Part shown: piece by piece, positions 15,633-24,291 of the stretch
How the letters are laid out: every line of letters begins with the position of its first letter
How positions within the stretch are numbered: position 1 is the stretch's first letter
Assembly (NCBI RefSeq): GCF_000327485.1
Contig: NC_019943.1
Coordinates: 1,984,001-2,048,000 of the forward strand
Direction of reading: 5' to 3'
Length of the DNA stretch: 64,000 bases
DNA from: Methanoregula formicica SMSP
GTDB taxonomy: Archaea; Halobacteriota; Methanomicrobia; Methanomicrobiales; Methanospirillaceae
The notes under the pieces: model-generated
What the model was told of the DNA's origin: nothing
Seen by the model: only the letters and a program-made list of their open reading frames with translations
Databases searched by the model: none
Translations under genes and position numbers: made by a program

Positions 15633-16538
15633 TCAATCGTCCCGCTGGAGAAAGAACCGCGGATCGTTCCGGGCGAGATCGCAGGCAACGAGGGCGCTCA
15701 CTTCCTTGTCCTTGATCTCCAGCATGATGTCACGGTCACAGGGACGGGAGTGATCAAGAAACGCGGAAAAACCGGCCGGGTCGATATGGTCGGCATGGCT
15801 TCCCGGGCGTTTGCCCGGGTGCTGCGAACTGTAATCTATCATCGGGATCCCGTCAGACTTCTTCCAGGTCTCTCCCGTCAGGAGCAGGGCCTTTGCCATC
15901 TCTTCACCCGCGTTGTTGCAGGCATGATGGAAGACATCGAACAGGACTGGAACGCCGGTTTCTTCATGGACATTCAGGCAATCTGCCGCAGTGAACCGCA
16001 GGTCGTCATTCTCGATGACAAGACGCCGGCGGATTGCCGGGTCGAGTTGTTCATAGGTCCTGGCAAACCGGGCGAGGCTCGCCTCCTTGTCACCATACAC
16101 ACCTCCAATATGGAGCTGGATCTTCGCTGTCCTGTCAAGACCCATCGCGTCCAGCACGCCCGCGTGGTACGCAAGCTCGGCGATGCTTCGGCCCGCGACC
16201 TCCATATCCGGCGCATTCAGGACAATAAACTGGTCCGGGTGCATCGATATCCGGATTCCGGCCTTCCGGATGAATTCTCCGGTCTCTGCAAGCTCATTTT
16301 TGAAATGTTCCTGCCAGGGAAACGTGCAGACCGGGTGGGACGCGAAGGGCACCAGGTCGGACGTGATCCGGAAGAAAAGAATACCGTTTTGCCGGTTCCA
16401 AACAAGGATTTTTTTCAGGCATGCAAGGTTCCCCGCAACGGTTTCGACCAGCCGCTCCTCCGAGTACGAGGCAAGACGGAAGGTCTTGTTGGCGCTGCAC
16501 CCGATCCCCCGGTTGATACAGGGATACCCGATCCGCAT
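15633..16538 (-). CDS. uvsE: UV DNA damage endonuclease UvsE
   Basis: 301 residues, the usual UvsE/UvdE core length. TIM-barrel motifs include the start MRIGYPCINRGIGCSANKTF, RISMHPDQFIVLN with metal-binding His, LVIENDD, PVLFDVFHHACNN, and IDYSSQ. The family nicks DNA 5' to UV photoproducts in an alternative excision-repair pathway. It is convergent with the micro-protein gene and 48 bases downstream of TspO on the same strand. Confidence 0.95.
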   Translation of the reverse strand: MRIGYPCINRGIGCSANKTFRLASYSEERLVETVAGNLACLKKILVWNRQNGILFFRITSDLVPFASHPVCTFPWQEHFKNELAETGEFIRKAGIRISMHPDQFIVLNAPDMEVAGRSIAELAYHAGVLDAMGLDRTAKIQLHIGGVYGDKEASLARFARTYEQLDPAIRRRLVIENDDLRFTAADCLNVHEETGVPVLFDVFHHACNNAGEEMAKALLLTGETWKKSDGIPMIDYSSQHPGKRPGSHADHIDPAGFSAFLDHSRPCDRDIMLEIKDKEVSALVACDLARNDPRFFLQRDD

Positions 16539-16586
16539 TCAGACACCGCGATGAATTTTGGCCATCATGCACCGGCCGTATTTTAC

Positions 16587-17084
16587 TCAGGGATTCAGCA
16601 GGTAGATGGATGCATTCAGCACCGTTGCGATGCTCACCCAGGCGATATAGGGGATGAGGAGATATGCTGCACCCTTCCGCACCCGGTAAAAAACCACGAT
16701 GGTTGCAAGGATCAGCCACCACAGGATGATGATGTCAATCAGACCGAGAAGGGGCGACCGGAGCCCAAAGAAGAGAAACGACCAGATGACGTTCAAGAAA
16801 AACTGGACCCCGAAAATGCCCACCGCGAACCGGACATCTGGCTTCTCAATCCCGAGTTCCCAGACAAGGAAGAGTGCAATACCCATCAGCGCAAAGAGCG
16901 TGACCCAGACCGGCGCAAAGACCCAGGCCGGCGGGGCAAAGAAGGGCTTGATCAGGCTTGAGTACCAGGAGCCCGGCGCGGGTGTGGTCACCACCGAGCC
17001 GAGGCTTCCGGCAATTTCACAGAAGAGGATCGCAGCGACGAGTCTCAGTAGCGCCGGTCCTTTCAGGTGCGAAGAAAATTCCAT
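16587..17084 (-). CDS. TspO/MBR family membrane protein
   Basis: About 165 residues with five membrane helices. TspO hallmarks are PGSWYSSLIKPFFAPPAWVF, the following PVWVTLFALMGIALFLVW, and NVIWSFLFFGLRSPLLGLID. TspO proteins bind porphyrins and related ligands and are tied to redox or stress responses. I prefer the ATG at 17084 (MEFSSHLKG), with GGAG seven bases upstream; an ATG at 17090 and a longer frame to 17138 exist. It may be co-transcribed with uvsE, consistent with light or oxidative stress. Confidence 0.92.
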   Translation of the reverse strand: MEFSSHLKGPALLRLVAAILFCEIAGSLGSVVTTPAPGSWYSSLIKPFFAPPAWVFAPVWVTLFALMGIALFLVWELGIEKPDVRFAVGIFGVQFFLNVIWSFLFFGLRSPLLGLIDIIILWWLILATIVVFYRVRKGAAYLLIPYIAWVSIATVLNASIYLLNP

Positions 17085-17167
17085 GTTCATTCTCCGTTTG
17101 TTTTCATTCTTAATCATTGAGGTCCTGTCATCATCCAAAAGAGGGGCGGGGTGATGAGGCCGTCCCC

Positions 17168-18613
17168 CTATCTCCGGTCGACAAACCGTTTCGGCCGGCC
17201 GGGCAGCCGGGAGAGCTCAAGGCCCTTGGGCGGAACAACGTTGAACCCGATCTCGAACAGGTTCTCCTCCTGCTTCTTCTGGAGCGTCGGTTTCCACGAG
17301 TAGAATGAGCGCCTGAACCGTTCTGCAATCCCCTCGCGGTCGCAGGAGGACAGATCTTTGCATTCCACGCTCACCCGGAGCAGGGTCTTCTCCTGGTCGT
17401 CGCCCGCGTACAGGAACGCCTCGTACTCCCCCGTGAGATATTCCATGTTCTCGCGCTGGAACACGCCGCGTTCCACATCCACCCGGTTCATGGGCGTGCC
17501 GTGGGCCCAGAACGTCTCGGCCTCCCGCTGGGGCGTGTAAATCCGCATGTGCGTCCGGCCGCAGGCGCACTTCTCCCGGCTGGTGACAACGGTCGTGTCA
17601 TCGGTGTCGTAGTTGATGAGGAGCATCCCGCACTTTGCCCCGACCGGGAGCAGTGTCGTGAGCACGATCCGCCCGCACTCGCCTTCCTTCACGAAATCCT
17701 TCAGCTGCGGATCGTAGAGGTCCATGTGGACGAGGTCTTCGGGCACATGGAGGCCCTGTTTTGCCGTGCACTCCCCGCACATCGATCCCTCGGTGCTGCC
17801 GTACGTGTTGAAGACATCGCAGCCCCAGAGTTCGGCAAGGTATTCCCGCGACTCGTCCGCAAAGGCCTCGCCGCCCGCGATGAGTTTTGTCACCCCGGAC
17901 TCCTTCGGGTTCAGGCCCTCGGCCTCCATCTGCCGTGCAAGCCGGATCAGCTTGAAGACACTGCCCACGATCCCGGTCGGCCGGTAGTTCGTGATGACGC
18001 GGAGCGGGAAGGTGCACTTACCGTACGGAACGACCGTGATCCCGAGGTCCCGGGCGGCAAGCGTCATCGTGTTCGCCCCCACGTTCATGCCATACGAGGC
18101 GCAGATCACCACCCGGTCGCCCCGGGTGAATCCCTGCGATGTGAAGATGCGGGCATATTTCTCGGCCAGCCGCTCCCATTCTTCCCAGCAGAGGAAAAAA
18201 CTCTTGGGCACTCCGCTCGTCCCGCTCGTCTCGTGGATGGTGAAGATATCCTGCGGTGCAACGGAGAGGAAACCAAAGTCCGGGCGGTTCGGGGGTTGGT
18301 TGGCCCGGACATCGCTGCCGGAGATGATCGGGAGCTCCTGGAGATCTTCGTGCTCCCGGATACTCGCCGGATCGATCTTGTGTTCGCGGAACCAGGTGCG
18401 GTAGAACGGTGAGTGATCGTTCGCATACTTCACAGTATAACGGACCCGCTCATCGATCAGGGCATCGAGCTCGGACCGTGGCAGGGTCTCGATCTTCTCG
18501 CGGTAGTATCGGCTGTTCAAGGTGCACACCCAATGAACAGTGAAGGCGTGCCGTGGTACATAATCATTTGCTTCAGGGACGTTTGGCCCGGGCTCTGGTA
18601 CCTGCACGGACAT
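17168..18613 (-). CDS. coenzyme F390 synthetase
   Basis: 481 residues, adenylate-forming PaaK-like family. The P-loop-like signature is TIHETSGTSGVPKSFFL; the acyl-adenylate motif is FNTYGSTEGSMCGECTAKQ. CACGRTHMRIYTPQ and other cysteines suggest a metal site. In methanogens this enzyme adenylylates (or guanylylates) oxidised coenzyme F420 to F390, a response to oxygen or low hydrogen. Other PaaK-like ligases have similar motifs; the N-terminal region and host support F390 synthetase. The gene is preceded by a divergent small membrane protein gene. Confidence 0.85.
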   Translation of the reverse strand: MSVQVPEPGPNVPEANDYVPRHAFTVHWVCTLNSRYYREKIETLPRSELDALIDERVRYTVKYANDHSPFYRTWFREHKIDPASIREHEDLQELPIISGSDVRANQPPNRPDFGFLSVAPQDIFTIHETSGTSGVPKSFFLCWEEWERLAEKYARIFTSQGFTRGDRVVICASYGMNVGANTMTLAARDLGITVVPYGKCTFPLRVITNYRPTGIVGSVFKLIRLARQMEAEGLNPKESGVTKLIAGGEAFADESREYLAELWGCDVFNTYGSTEGSMCGECTAKQGLHVPEDLVHMDLYDPQLKDFVKEGECGRIVLTTLLPVGAKCGMLLINYDTDDTTVVTSREKCACGRTHMRIYTPQREAETFWAHGTPMNRVDVERGVFQRENMEYLTGEYEAFLYAGDDQEKTLLRVSVECKDLSSCDREGIAERFRRSFYSWKPTLQKKQEENLFEIGFNVVPPKGLELSRLPGRPKRFVDRR

Positions 18614-18704
18614 GCCTTCGGGTAAGGAGCGGATGGGGGCGAATGAGAGAAAAAATGGATCTCTTTATTAAACCGGATATCATTCGTACATTTCAGGATC
18701 ATCC
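18614..18704. promoter_or_regulatory. divergent promoter, F390 synthetase / small membrane protein
   Basis: CTCTTTATTAAACCG (about 18660-18674) fits a TATA box 30-45 bases before ATG 18705 on the plus strand. No clear TATA is visible for the minus-strand gene. Confidence 0.4.
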
Positions 18705-18899
18705 ATGGAAACAAACCAGCTTGTCAGGTACGGATCGATAATCCTTGCCCTCTGCGTCATCGTTGCCAGCATCTGGGTCATCGTTACGCCGCCCGTTGGC
18801 GACGAAATCCAGGGAATCGCCCTGATGGCAATCGGCTTCATCATGCTTGCCGTTGTCTACCACATCATGCGGCTTGAACAGAAGTGCAAGACTGCCTGA
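18705..18899 (+). CDS. small two-helix membrane protein
   Basis: 64 residues: two membrane helices (YGSIILALCVIVASIWVIVT and IALMAIGFIMLAVVYHIMRL) joined by a short acidic turn, with a basic tail. I do not recognise the family. It has its own TATA-like box and is followed after 12 bases by a small soluble protein gene, so the two are probably co-transcribed. Confidence 0.65.
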   Translation: METNQLVRYGSIILALCVIVASIWVIVTPPVGDEIQGIALMAIGFIMLAVVYHIMRLEQKCKTA

Positions 18900-18911
18900 T
18901 TTTTTGATCGC

Positions 18912-19220
18912 ATGGTGACGATACACGGTTCACCGGAAGATGCCGTGCTCTTACTAGAGGAGCGGATCAAGGCACTGAACGCGGTGAAGAAAGACGGGGC
19001 CGGCCTTGACTATTACGACTTCGTCCGCTGGTGCTCGAAGACCTGGCAGACCGTCGAGGGGATCTACGGGGCTGATGACCCCCGCGTAGAGGAACTCCGG
19101 ACCCTCGCCCTCTTCAACTGCTCCTGCAATGCCTCGATGCAGGCCCTCATCCTGGCAGAGGATTACCATGCCCGGTTGATCTCATTCATTGACGAGATCC
19201 GGGAGGGCATGGCCGGATAA
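18912..19220 (+). CDS. small helical hypothetical protein
   Basis: 102 residues, mostly charged and predicted helical (AVLLLEERIKALNAVKKDGA; YYDFVRWCSKTWQTVEGIYG). Two close cysteines occur in LFNCSCNAS. No domain is recognised. The codon pattern is like its neighbours and the frame is open with a plausible start, so I treat it as real. Probably co-transcribed with the preceding membrane protein. Confidence 0.65.
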   Translation: MVTIHGSPEDAVLLLEERIKALNAVKKDGAGLDYYDFVRWCSKTWQTVEGIYGADDPRVEELRTLALFNCSCNASMQALILAEDYHARLISFIDEIREGMAG

Positions 19221-19298
19221 GATTGTACGGTGCTGAACCATCGCAGGATCAGGAAATTCCCTTGCCCGACACTATCCCTGTTTTTGTGAAAACGCAGG

Positions 19299-19910
19299 TC
19301 AACCTGCCTTCACCGGCCCGCTCCGGAAGAACAGGCCCAGCACAACAAACGGCGCAAGGTACAGAATATCGATGTACCCGATTCCCGCCCAGATGAAAGC
19401 AACCCCGAGCACCGCCACGCCAAGCGGCACGAGGAATTTTTTTGCCAGGAACGATGCCTCGGTCTCCTCAAGCGCCGGCTCAAGGAGTTCTATGTGCGTG
19501 CGGGCATGGTGCCACTGCCAGACAAGGACAAGGGAGAGGGCGAGATAGTTGACCTGGAAAAGGATGTTCGAGGCCGGGACCTCGTCGCTCATGGAAGCGA
19601 AACTCTGGGTGAAAGGGACAAAGACCACGATCATCAGCGAGAGCAGGTGGAGGTAGATGAACCGGAAATCAAAGGTCTTCATCCGGTGAAACATCTGGAA
19701 GTAAAAAAGCCAGAACATGCCGAGGATCAGAAATGCGCCGGCAAAGTCGATGATCTCCAGGATGACCGAGACAAGGTAAAGAACAAAGGAGGTGTCTGTT
19801 GTTATCGACCCTGCCACGGGTGTCGTGATGTTCCTTACCATCAGGGTCATCGTGAACGCGTAGATGCCGTTCGTGATCCGTTCGAGGTTCACCTTGCTGA
19901 TCGGGTCCAT
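19299..19910 (-). CDS. TMEM175-like (DUF1211) membrane protein
   Basis: 203 residues with about six membrane helices. The N-terminal LERITNGIYAFTMTLMVRNI corresponds to the TMEM175/DUF1211 helix I. The usual FSDG filter-region signature is degenerate (ITNG), so potassium channel activity is uncertain. The FLILGMFWLFYFQMFHRM and FDFRFIYLHLLSLMIVVFVP segments also fit the family. Stand-alone gene. Confidence 0.8.
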   Translation of the reverse strand: MDPISKVNLERITNGIYAFTMTLMVRNITTPVAGSITTDTSFVLYLVSVILEIIDFAGAFLILGMFWLFYFQMFHRMKTFDFRFIYLHLLSLMIVVFVPFTQSFASMSDEVPASNILFQVNYLALSLVLVWQWHHARTHIELLEPALEETEASFLAKKFLVPLGVAVLGVAFIWAGIGYIDILYLAPFVVLGLFFRSGPVKAG

Positions 19911-20123
19911 GCAGGATTCACATTCCTGCCCGGGAAATGTGCGCCGCAGGGTATTGTTCTTTACGGAATGCAGGGCCCGGCAACCGGAGGGTCAGGACAC
20001 CGGTAGCAAAAGCCCGGGCTTTTCCCCTTGACGACATGCCCTCCGGGCAACGCCGAGCATAGCGAGGAGAGGGAGCCATCGCAATTTTTAAGTGCTTCCA
20101 TACCGAGGAGGATGTCAAAAAAA

Positions 20124-22175
20124 TCACCAGATCACCGCCCGCTCGCTCTCGTTCCGGTACAGGGCATCGCCCGGTTGGATCTCCGGGAATGTCTCATAGA
20201 ACTCGGGGATGTTGAAGACAACGCCGTTGACCCGGTATTTCGATGCCGAATGCGGGTCGGTGTATACCCAGTTCCGCTCCGCCTCCTCCCGGGCGTTCTC
20301 CCGCCAGACCTGGGCATATGCATAGAAGAACTCCCGCTCATTTACCGGATCGGATGCCGGTCCTGCGGCACTCCTCCAGGCATGGTAGGCAATCGTTACG
20401 CCCCCGAGGTCCGCGATGTTCTCCCCCAGGGTCAGGTTGCCATTGAGGGGGAGGCCGGGAAGGACCTCGAACTGGTTATACTCGCTCACGAGGAGGGCAG
20501 TGCGGCCGGTGAACTGCGCTCTATCCTCTTCCGTCCACCAGTCTGCAAGGTTCCCGTCCTTGTCATACTGCCGGCCCTGATCATCGAACCCGTGCGTCAT
20601 CTCGTGGGCAACCACCGCCCCGAGAGCGCCGTAGTTCCTTGCGGCGTCCGCATCCGGGTCAAAGAACGGCGGCTGGAGGATCGCCGCGGGGAAGACAATC
20701 TCGTTTGTCGACGGGTTGTAATACGCATTCACGGTCTGCGGCGACATGAACCAGACATCCGGGTCAACCGGCCGGCCAATCCGTCCGAGTCCATAGGGCC
20801 CGTGGATCAGGTTGTATGCCGAGGCAGCACGGACATTCCCGCTGTAGGAGCCGGTGAGTTCCAGGCCCGCGTAATCCATCCATGTGTCCGGGTATGCGAT
20901 CTTCTGGCGCATGGCAGCGAGTTTCTCCCGGGCCCGTTCTTTTGTGGCGCTGCCCATCCAGGTGAGGTTCCCCATCCGTGCATCGAACGTCTGCCGGATC
21001 GTTTGGAACATCCCGGTCACCATGCCGTGGGTACGGGGGTCGACGTATTCGGCAACGTACTGTTTTCCCACAAGGTCGCCCAGCTGGGAGTCGCCGGTGT
21101 GCACGACCCGTTTCCATCGGGGCAGCATCTCGGTCACGCCGTTGAGGGTCCGGTCATAGAAAGCAAAATGTTCCTCCTCGAAGGATGCGCCGAGGTACGG
21201 TGAGGTTTCATCGATCAGCCGGTACCGGAGATAGAGTTTCCAGTCCGCGAGCGGTGCAGTCGAGATCTCCTTCTCCAGGGTGTCCAGGTACTTCGGCTGG
21301 TACACGTTCACCTTCGTCACCTGCCCGGATCCCGGAATGGACGTGAGCCGGTCCCATCCGATCGACGGCCAGCGCTCCTTCAGTTCCGCAAGGGTGTAGA
21401 CATTGGTTGTCCGCTGCGGGTCGCGGTTCTCCTCGTTCGTGAACTGGCCGAGGGCAAGGGTCTTCTCCATGGCATAGATCGTCTTTGCATCCGCGGCGGC
21501 CTGTGCCCCGGATTCTCCGGAGAGGACCAGTACCTTCCTGATGTGGTCCTGGTAGGCCTCCTGCGTTGCCACGCTCTTATTGTCCGTCCGCGTGTAATAG
21601 TCGCGGTCGGGCATGCCGAGCCCACCCTGCCAGAGCGTCGCGATCACTTCGGTAGTATTCCGTGTATTGACCTCGCCCAGGTAGAAATAGAGCGGGGTTG
21701 CCCCGCGCTCCAGCAGGACGACGGTGACGTTCGCCAGGTCCTCCCGGGAACCAATCGCATCGATCGCAGCAAGGTCCGCGGAAAGCGTTTCGAGCCCTTC
21801 GGCATCGATCGCCTGCGTGTCCATTCCCGAGCGGTAGAACTGCCCGATGAGGGCGGTGTTCCGGTCTGTCGTCGTTACGGTCGCGTTCGCGGCCCGGCTC
21901 ATGAGGGCATGGAGATCTTCGTCAGCCTTGTCGCGCAACAGGGTAAGGGTCCCGACATACTTCTTGTCGGCAGGAATCGGATTCTCCCGCTGCCAGGCGT
22001 CATTCACATGGGTATAAAAGTCGTCACCCGGCCGGATGGATTCATTCAGCGTGTACCACGGCTGGGGAGCCGGCGTTGCGCTCACCGGATGTCCCGCCCC
22101 GGTACCAATGGGGGTGGTGCACCCGGCAGCAGCGAGACAGGCAATAAGCGATACGATCAGGAGCAAGCGTTTCAC
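20124..22175 (-). CDS. M13 family zinc metallopeptidase lipoprotein (neprilysin/PepO-like)
   Basis: 683 residues. A lipoprotein signal with lipobox (ACLAAAGC, Cys about 19) places it on the outer face of the membrane. The start of the M13 fold is ESIRPGDDFYTHVNDAWQRE. Catalytic motifs are VVAHEMTHGFDDQGRQYD (HExxH) and GENIADLGGVTIAYHAW (downstream Glu), followed by a typical M13 C-terminus ending CxxW-like as RAVIW (the Cys is absent). It would cleave short peptides. Extracytoplasmic M13 peptidases occur in some archaea. Confidence 0.93.
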   Translation of the reverse strand: MKRLLLIVSLIACLAAAGCTTPIGTGAGHPVSATPAPQPWYTLNESIRPGDDFYTHVNDAWQRENPIPADKKYVGTLTLLRDKADEDLHALMSRAANATVTTTDRNTALIGQFYRSGMDTQAIDAEGLETLSADLAAIDAIGSREDLANVTVVLLERGATPLYFYLGEVNTRNTTEVIATLWQGGLGMPDRDYYTRTDNKSVATQEAYQDHIRKVLVLSGESGAQAAADAKTIYAMEKTLALGQFTNEENRDPQRTTNVYTLAELKERWPSIGWDRLTSIPGSGQVTKVNVYQPKYLDTLEKEISTAPLADWKLYLRYRLIDETSPYLGASFEEEHFAFYDRTLNGVTEMLPRWKRVVHTGDSQLGDLVGKQYVAEYVDPRTHGMVTGMFQTIRQTFDARMGNLTWMGSATKERAREKLAAMRQKIAYPDTWMDYAGLELTGSYSGNVRAASAYNLIHGPYGLGRIGRPVDPDVWFMSPQTVNAYYNPSTNEIVFPAAILQPPFFDPDADAARNYGALGAVVAHEMTHGFDDQGRQYDKDGNLADWWTEEDRAQFTGRTALLVSEYNQFEVLPGLPLNGNLTLGENIADLGGVTIAYHAWRSAAGPASDPVNEREFFYAYAQVWRENAREEAERNWVYTDPHSASKYRVNGVVFNIPEFYETFPEIQPGDALYRNESERAVIW

Positions 22176-22287
22176 AATGAGTACCCATACTCAGTCAACA
22201 CGAATAAGAGTTGCCAGGAGCGGCAGGATACGTACAGCAAAAACGACCCGGTTGTAAAAAACCCGGAGTCGGGGGTTCCGGCCCGGA

Positions 22288-22752
22288 TCAGGGCTTTTCG
22301 ATCCGGCACTCTGCCGCCACTTCGCCGACTTCAGCAAACATCGCAGCGATCGGGCAGAGCCGGGCAAGCGTCTCATCGATAATGTGCTTCATCATCGCGT
22401 CATCCACATCCGCCCGCAGCGTGATCACCAGATGAACATGATCGAAAAATGCCGGCATCGTCTTCTTCCGCGTCCCGTGGATCGCAATCTTCATCTCTGA
22501 CGGTACGATGCCGTTATCTCCAAGAGCCAGCAGGATCTTCACGCCAATGCATCCCCCGAGCGAGCCGATAAGGTACTGGATGGGATTCGGGGCATTCCCA
22601 TGCCCGCCCATACCGACCGGGGCCTCCATCGGAAAGGTAATGTCACCGGAGACTGTGCGGGCAGTGAACGCACCATTGCCGGTGTACGTAACAATCATGT
22701 CAACCGGTTTCCACTCCTTCCGCGATTCGGCCCAGGGGATCTCCGTGCTCAT
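22288..22752 (-). CDS. OsmC family peroxiredoxin-like protein
   Basis: 154 residues. Both family cysteines are present: LIGSLGGCIGVKIL and ARLCPIAAMF. The alternating beta region MIVTYTGNGAFTARTVSG is typical. OsmC/Ohr proteins reduce organic hydroperoxides or bind small hydrophobic molecules. Here the spacing is more like the archaeal OsmC-like group than true Ohr. It is the last gene before a 1.5 kb gene-free stretch. Confidence 0.88.
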   Translation of the reverse strand: MSTEIPWAESRKEWKPVDMIVTYTGNGAFTARTVSGDITFPMEAPVGMGGHGNAPNPIQYLIGSLGGCIGVKILLALGDNGIVPSEMKIAIHGTRKKTMPAFFDHVHLVITLRADVDDAMMKHIIDETLARLCPIAAMFAEVGEVAAECRIEKP

Positions 22753-23197
22753 GCAATACCGGTTGTCCTTGCTGCATAAGAAATCGTGCGGGAAACCACG
22801 AACGCAGATTTGTCCTCACCTTTGACGACAACAAGGAATATGCTTAAAAAATTTGTTGACCGGCTCTTGCATGAACAGGTCCATTGCTGGAGGCTGGACG
22901 CAACGTCGAAATACAATTACTATGAGTGCCAGTTTTATTGTGAAGCAGTCTGCTGAATGATGAGCAGGGGCACGGAATATCACGGTGGATCCAGTGTGAG
23001 GGTGACTCTCCCGGGAAATTTCCGACGAAAAGAATTGCTCCTCCGTCGGTACGATCCCGCTTAAAACCCCCTCCCGGTTCGTTTTGTGTGCTCATATCCA
23101 GAAAAAACAAGGATCGATGAACAGGGAGGGAATATACTGGCATTTTTTTACGTATAATCCAGTCTCTATTGGGCAAAAAAACGATAATTTATGGGAC

Positions 23198-23287
23198 TTT
23201 TCAAAATGGTGTACTGTAATTCGGTAAAAAGTGCGAACCTCCAAAAGTCGGTTTTTCAAAATGAGCCCGGATTCGAAAAAGAATCTC
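23198..23287. repeat. interspersed repeat, copy 1 (partner at 44147-44236)
   Basis: Hand alignment without gaps to 44147-44236 gives about 64 identities in 90 positions, including the exact word CTGTAATTCG and the shared TTTTnCAAAATG. Both copies are intergenic and in the same orientation. Confidence 0.6.
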
Positions 23288-23440
23288 TATACGGGCAGAT
23301 TTGTTTCCGGCAGCCGGGCATCGTACAACGAGGGGTACGGAAGGGAGCTCACCTGCGACAGGCCGGTTTTCCGTGGACCGGACCCGTAGGGAGAGTTTGT
23401 GGGTATGCACGTGCTATGATGCATTGAGCAAATCCTGTCG

Positions 23441-23829
23441 GAAATTTTTGTGCCGGACCCTGCCCAAAAATCTTTCAGCGCGACCACGATTGCGATTGAT
23501 TTGCTGATCCGGATCAACCGGACCCTGGTGAAACATTTTTGAGCGGCCCCTTATCAAAAAAATTTCAGCAGACCCTGCCTGCGAAATATTCCATGGATCT
23601 GTATGAACGGAAAACCTGCATGGTGCATCATCGACGAGGAGACTTCCGGATTTTCGTGCAGACCCTGCGCAATTTTTTCCGGGCAGTCCTTGCTCAAAAT
23701 TTTTGCAGCAGACTCTGCTTGAATTTTTTTTGCCGGACCCTGCTCACAATTTTTCAAACGCGATCGGGATCGCGATTGAGAATGTGTTTTGGATCAATCA
23801 GACATTGATTGAATATTTTTTGCCGGACT
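23441..23829. repeat. 25-base tandem repeat within a larger degenerate duplication
   Basis: The words GCAGACCCTGC, GCAGTCCTTGC, GCAGACTCTGC and CCGGACCCTGC start at 23658, 23683, 23708 and 23733, exactly 25 bases apart. Each is followed by an AATTTTT run. GCAG-ACC-CTGC is itself a small inverted repeat. Separately, 23451-23550 aligns without gaps to 23731-23830 at about 67 of 100 positions. Similar words occur at 23568. Units are adjacent with no spacers. Confidence 0.65.
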
Positions 23830-23894
23830 ATAGGTATGAACTGTAAAGCTCACGCAAACGATGCGATGCCCTACGCGCGAAAGGTCTGCCGACT

Positions 23895-24085
23895 ACTCCA
23901 AGAGTGTTGATACTCACTTCTCGCAGTTCAGGTTTGAAAACCTTCACCGGCTCGAAGAACACACTGGCGTTCATCTCGTGTCTCGACATTACGCAACTCA
24001 CTTACCTGTACGAGAACTTGCGTACAGGCCGTTGCCCGACGAGGGAGCGACGACCCCCCCGAGCGACCGCTAGGCGGGGGGATCT
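23895..24085. other. hairpin-rich segment related to the 10.6-10.9 kb array
   Basis: It contains AGAGTGTTGAT followed by CACTTCTCG, close to AGTGCTGATGTACACTTCTCG at 10631-10651. Perfect stems include 23902-23915 (4 bp), 23930-23943 (5 bp with TGAA loop), 24005-24028 (8 bp, CCTGTACG/CGTACAGG) and 24055-24081 (6 bp of C/G). Candidate relative of the 10.6 kb element. Confidence 0.35.
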
Positions 24086-24291
24086 CAAATATTACTCCGG
24101 GTTTTCGACCATCCCTTCACGGGGAAGATTAACACGGCAAAATGCTTTGGCGGATGGCTGCCGCGACAGGTAGTGGTGGACTAAAACCCGCTGCTTAAGA
24201 GGTCCGCACTCCACATCAGATCTTTTCAAATGCCTCAATGAAAGCTTCCCGGGAAATAATAAGGAGATCGTTTGGAAAAAAGATTGCGGAT

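Larger units (their letters stand above)
22753..24291. other. 1.5 kb region without genes, rich in degenerate repeats
   Basis: No frame here has convincing codon structure, a domain, or a ribosome-binding site. The region contains a 90-base element shared with 44147-44236, a 25-base tandem repeat inside a larger 280-base-spaced duplication (23441-23829), and a hairpin-rich part (23895-24085) with a motif shared with 10628-10651. It reads like an accumulation of decayed repeats. The 24085-24291 part shows nothing I can name. Confidence 0.6.

Noticed and set aside
15325-15636. Minus-strand hydrophobic frame (FLAAAFFAGAFFAG) as a membrane peptide
   Set aside because: It is the complement of the AAG/GCG-rich micro-protein gene; the Shine-Dalgarno and promoter are on the plus strand.
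22844-23176. 110-codon minus-strand frame in the gene-free region
   Set aside because: Odd composition, no Shine-Dalgarno, no domain, and the neighbouring sequence is repeat-derived.
23441-23830. CRISPR array
   Set aside because: Units are contiguous without spacers, degenerate, and no cas gene is present in the window.
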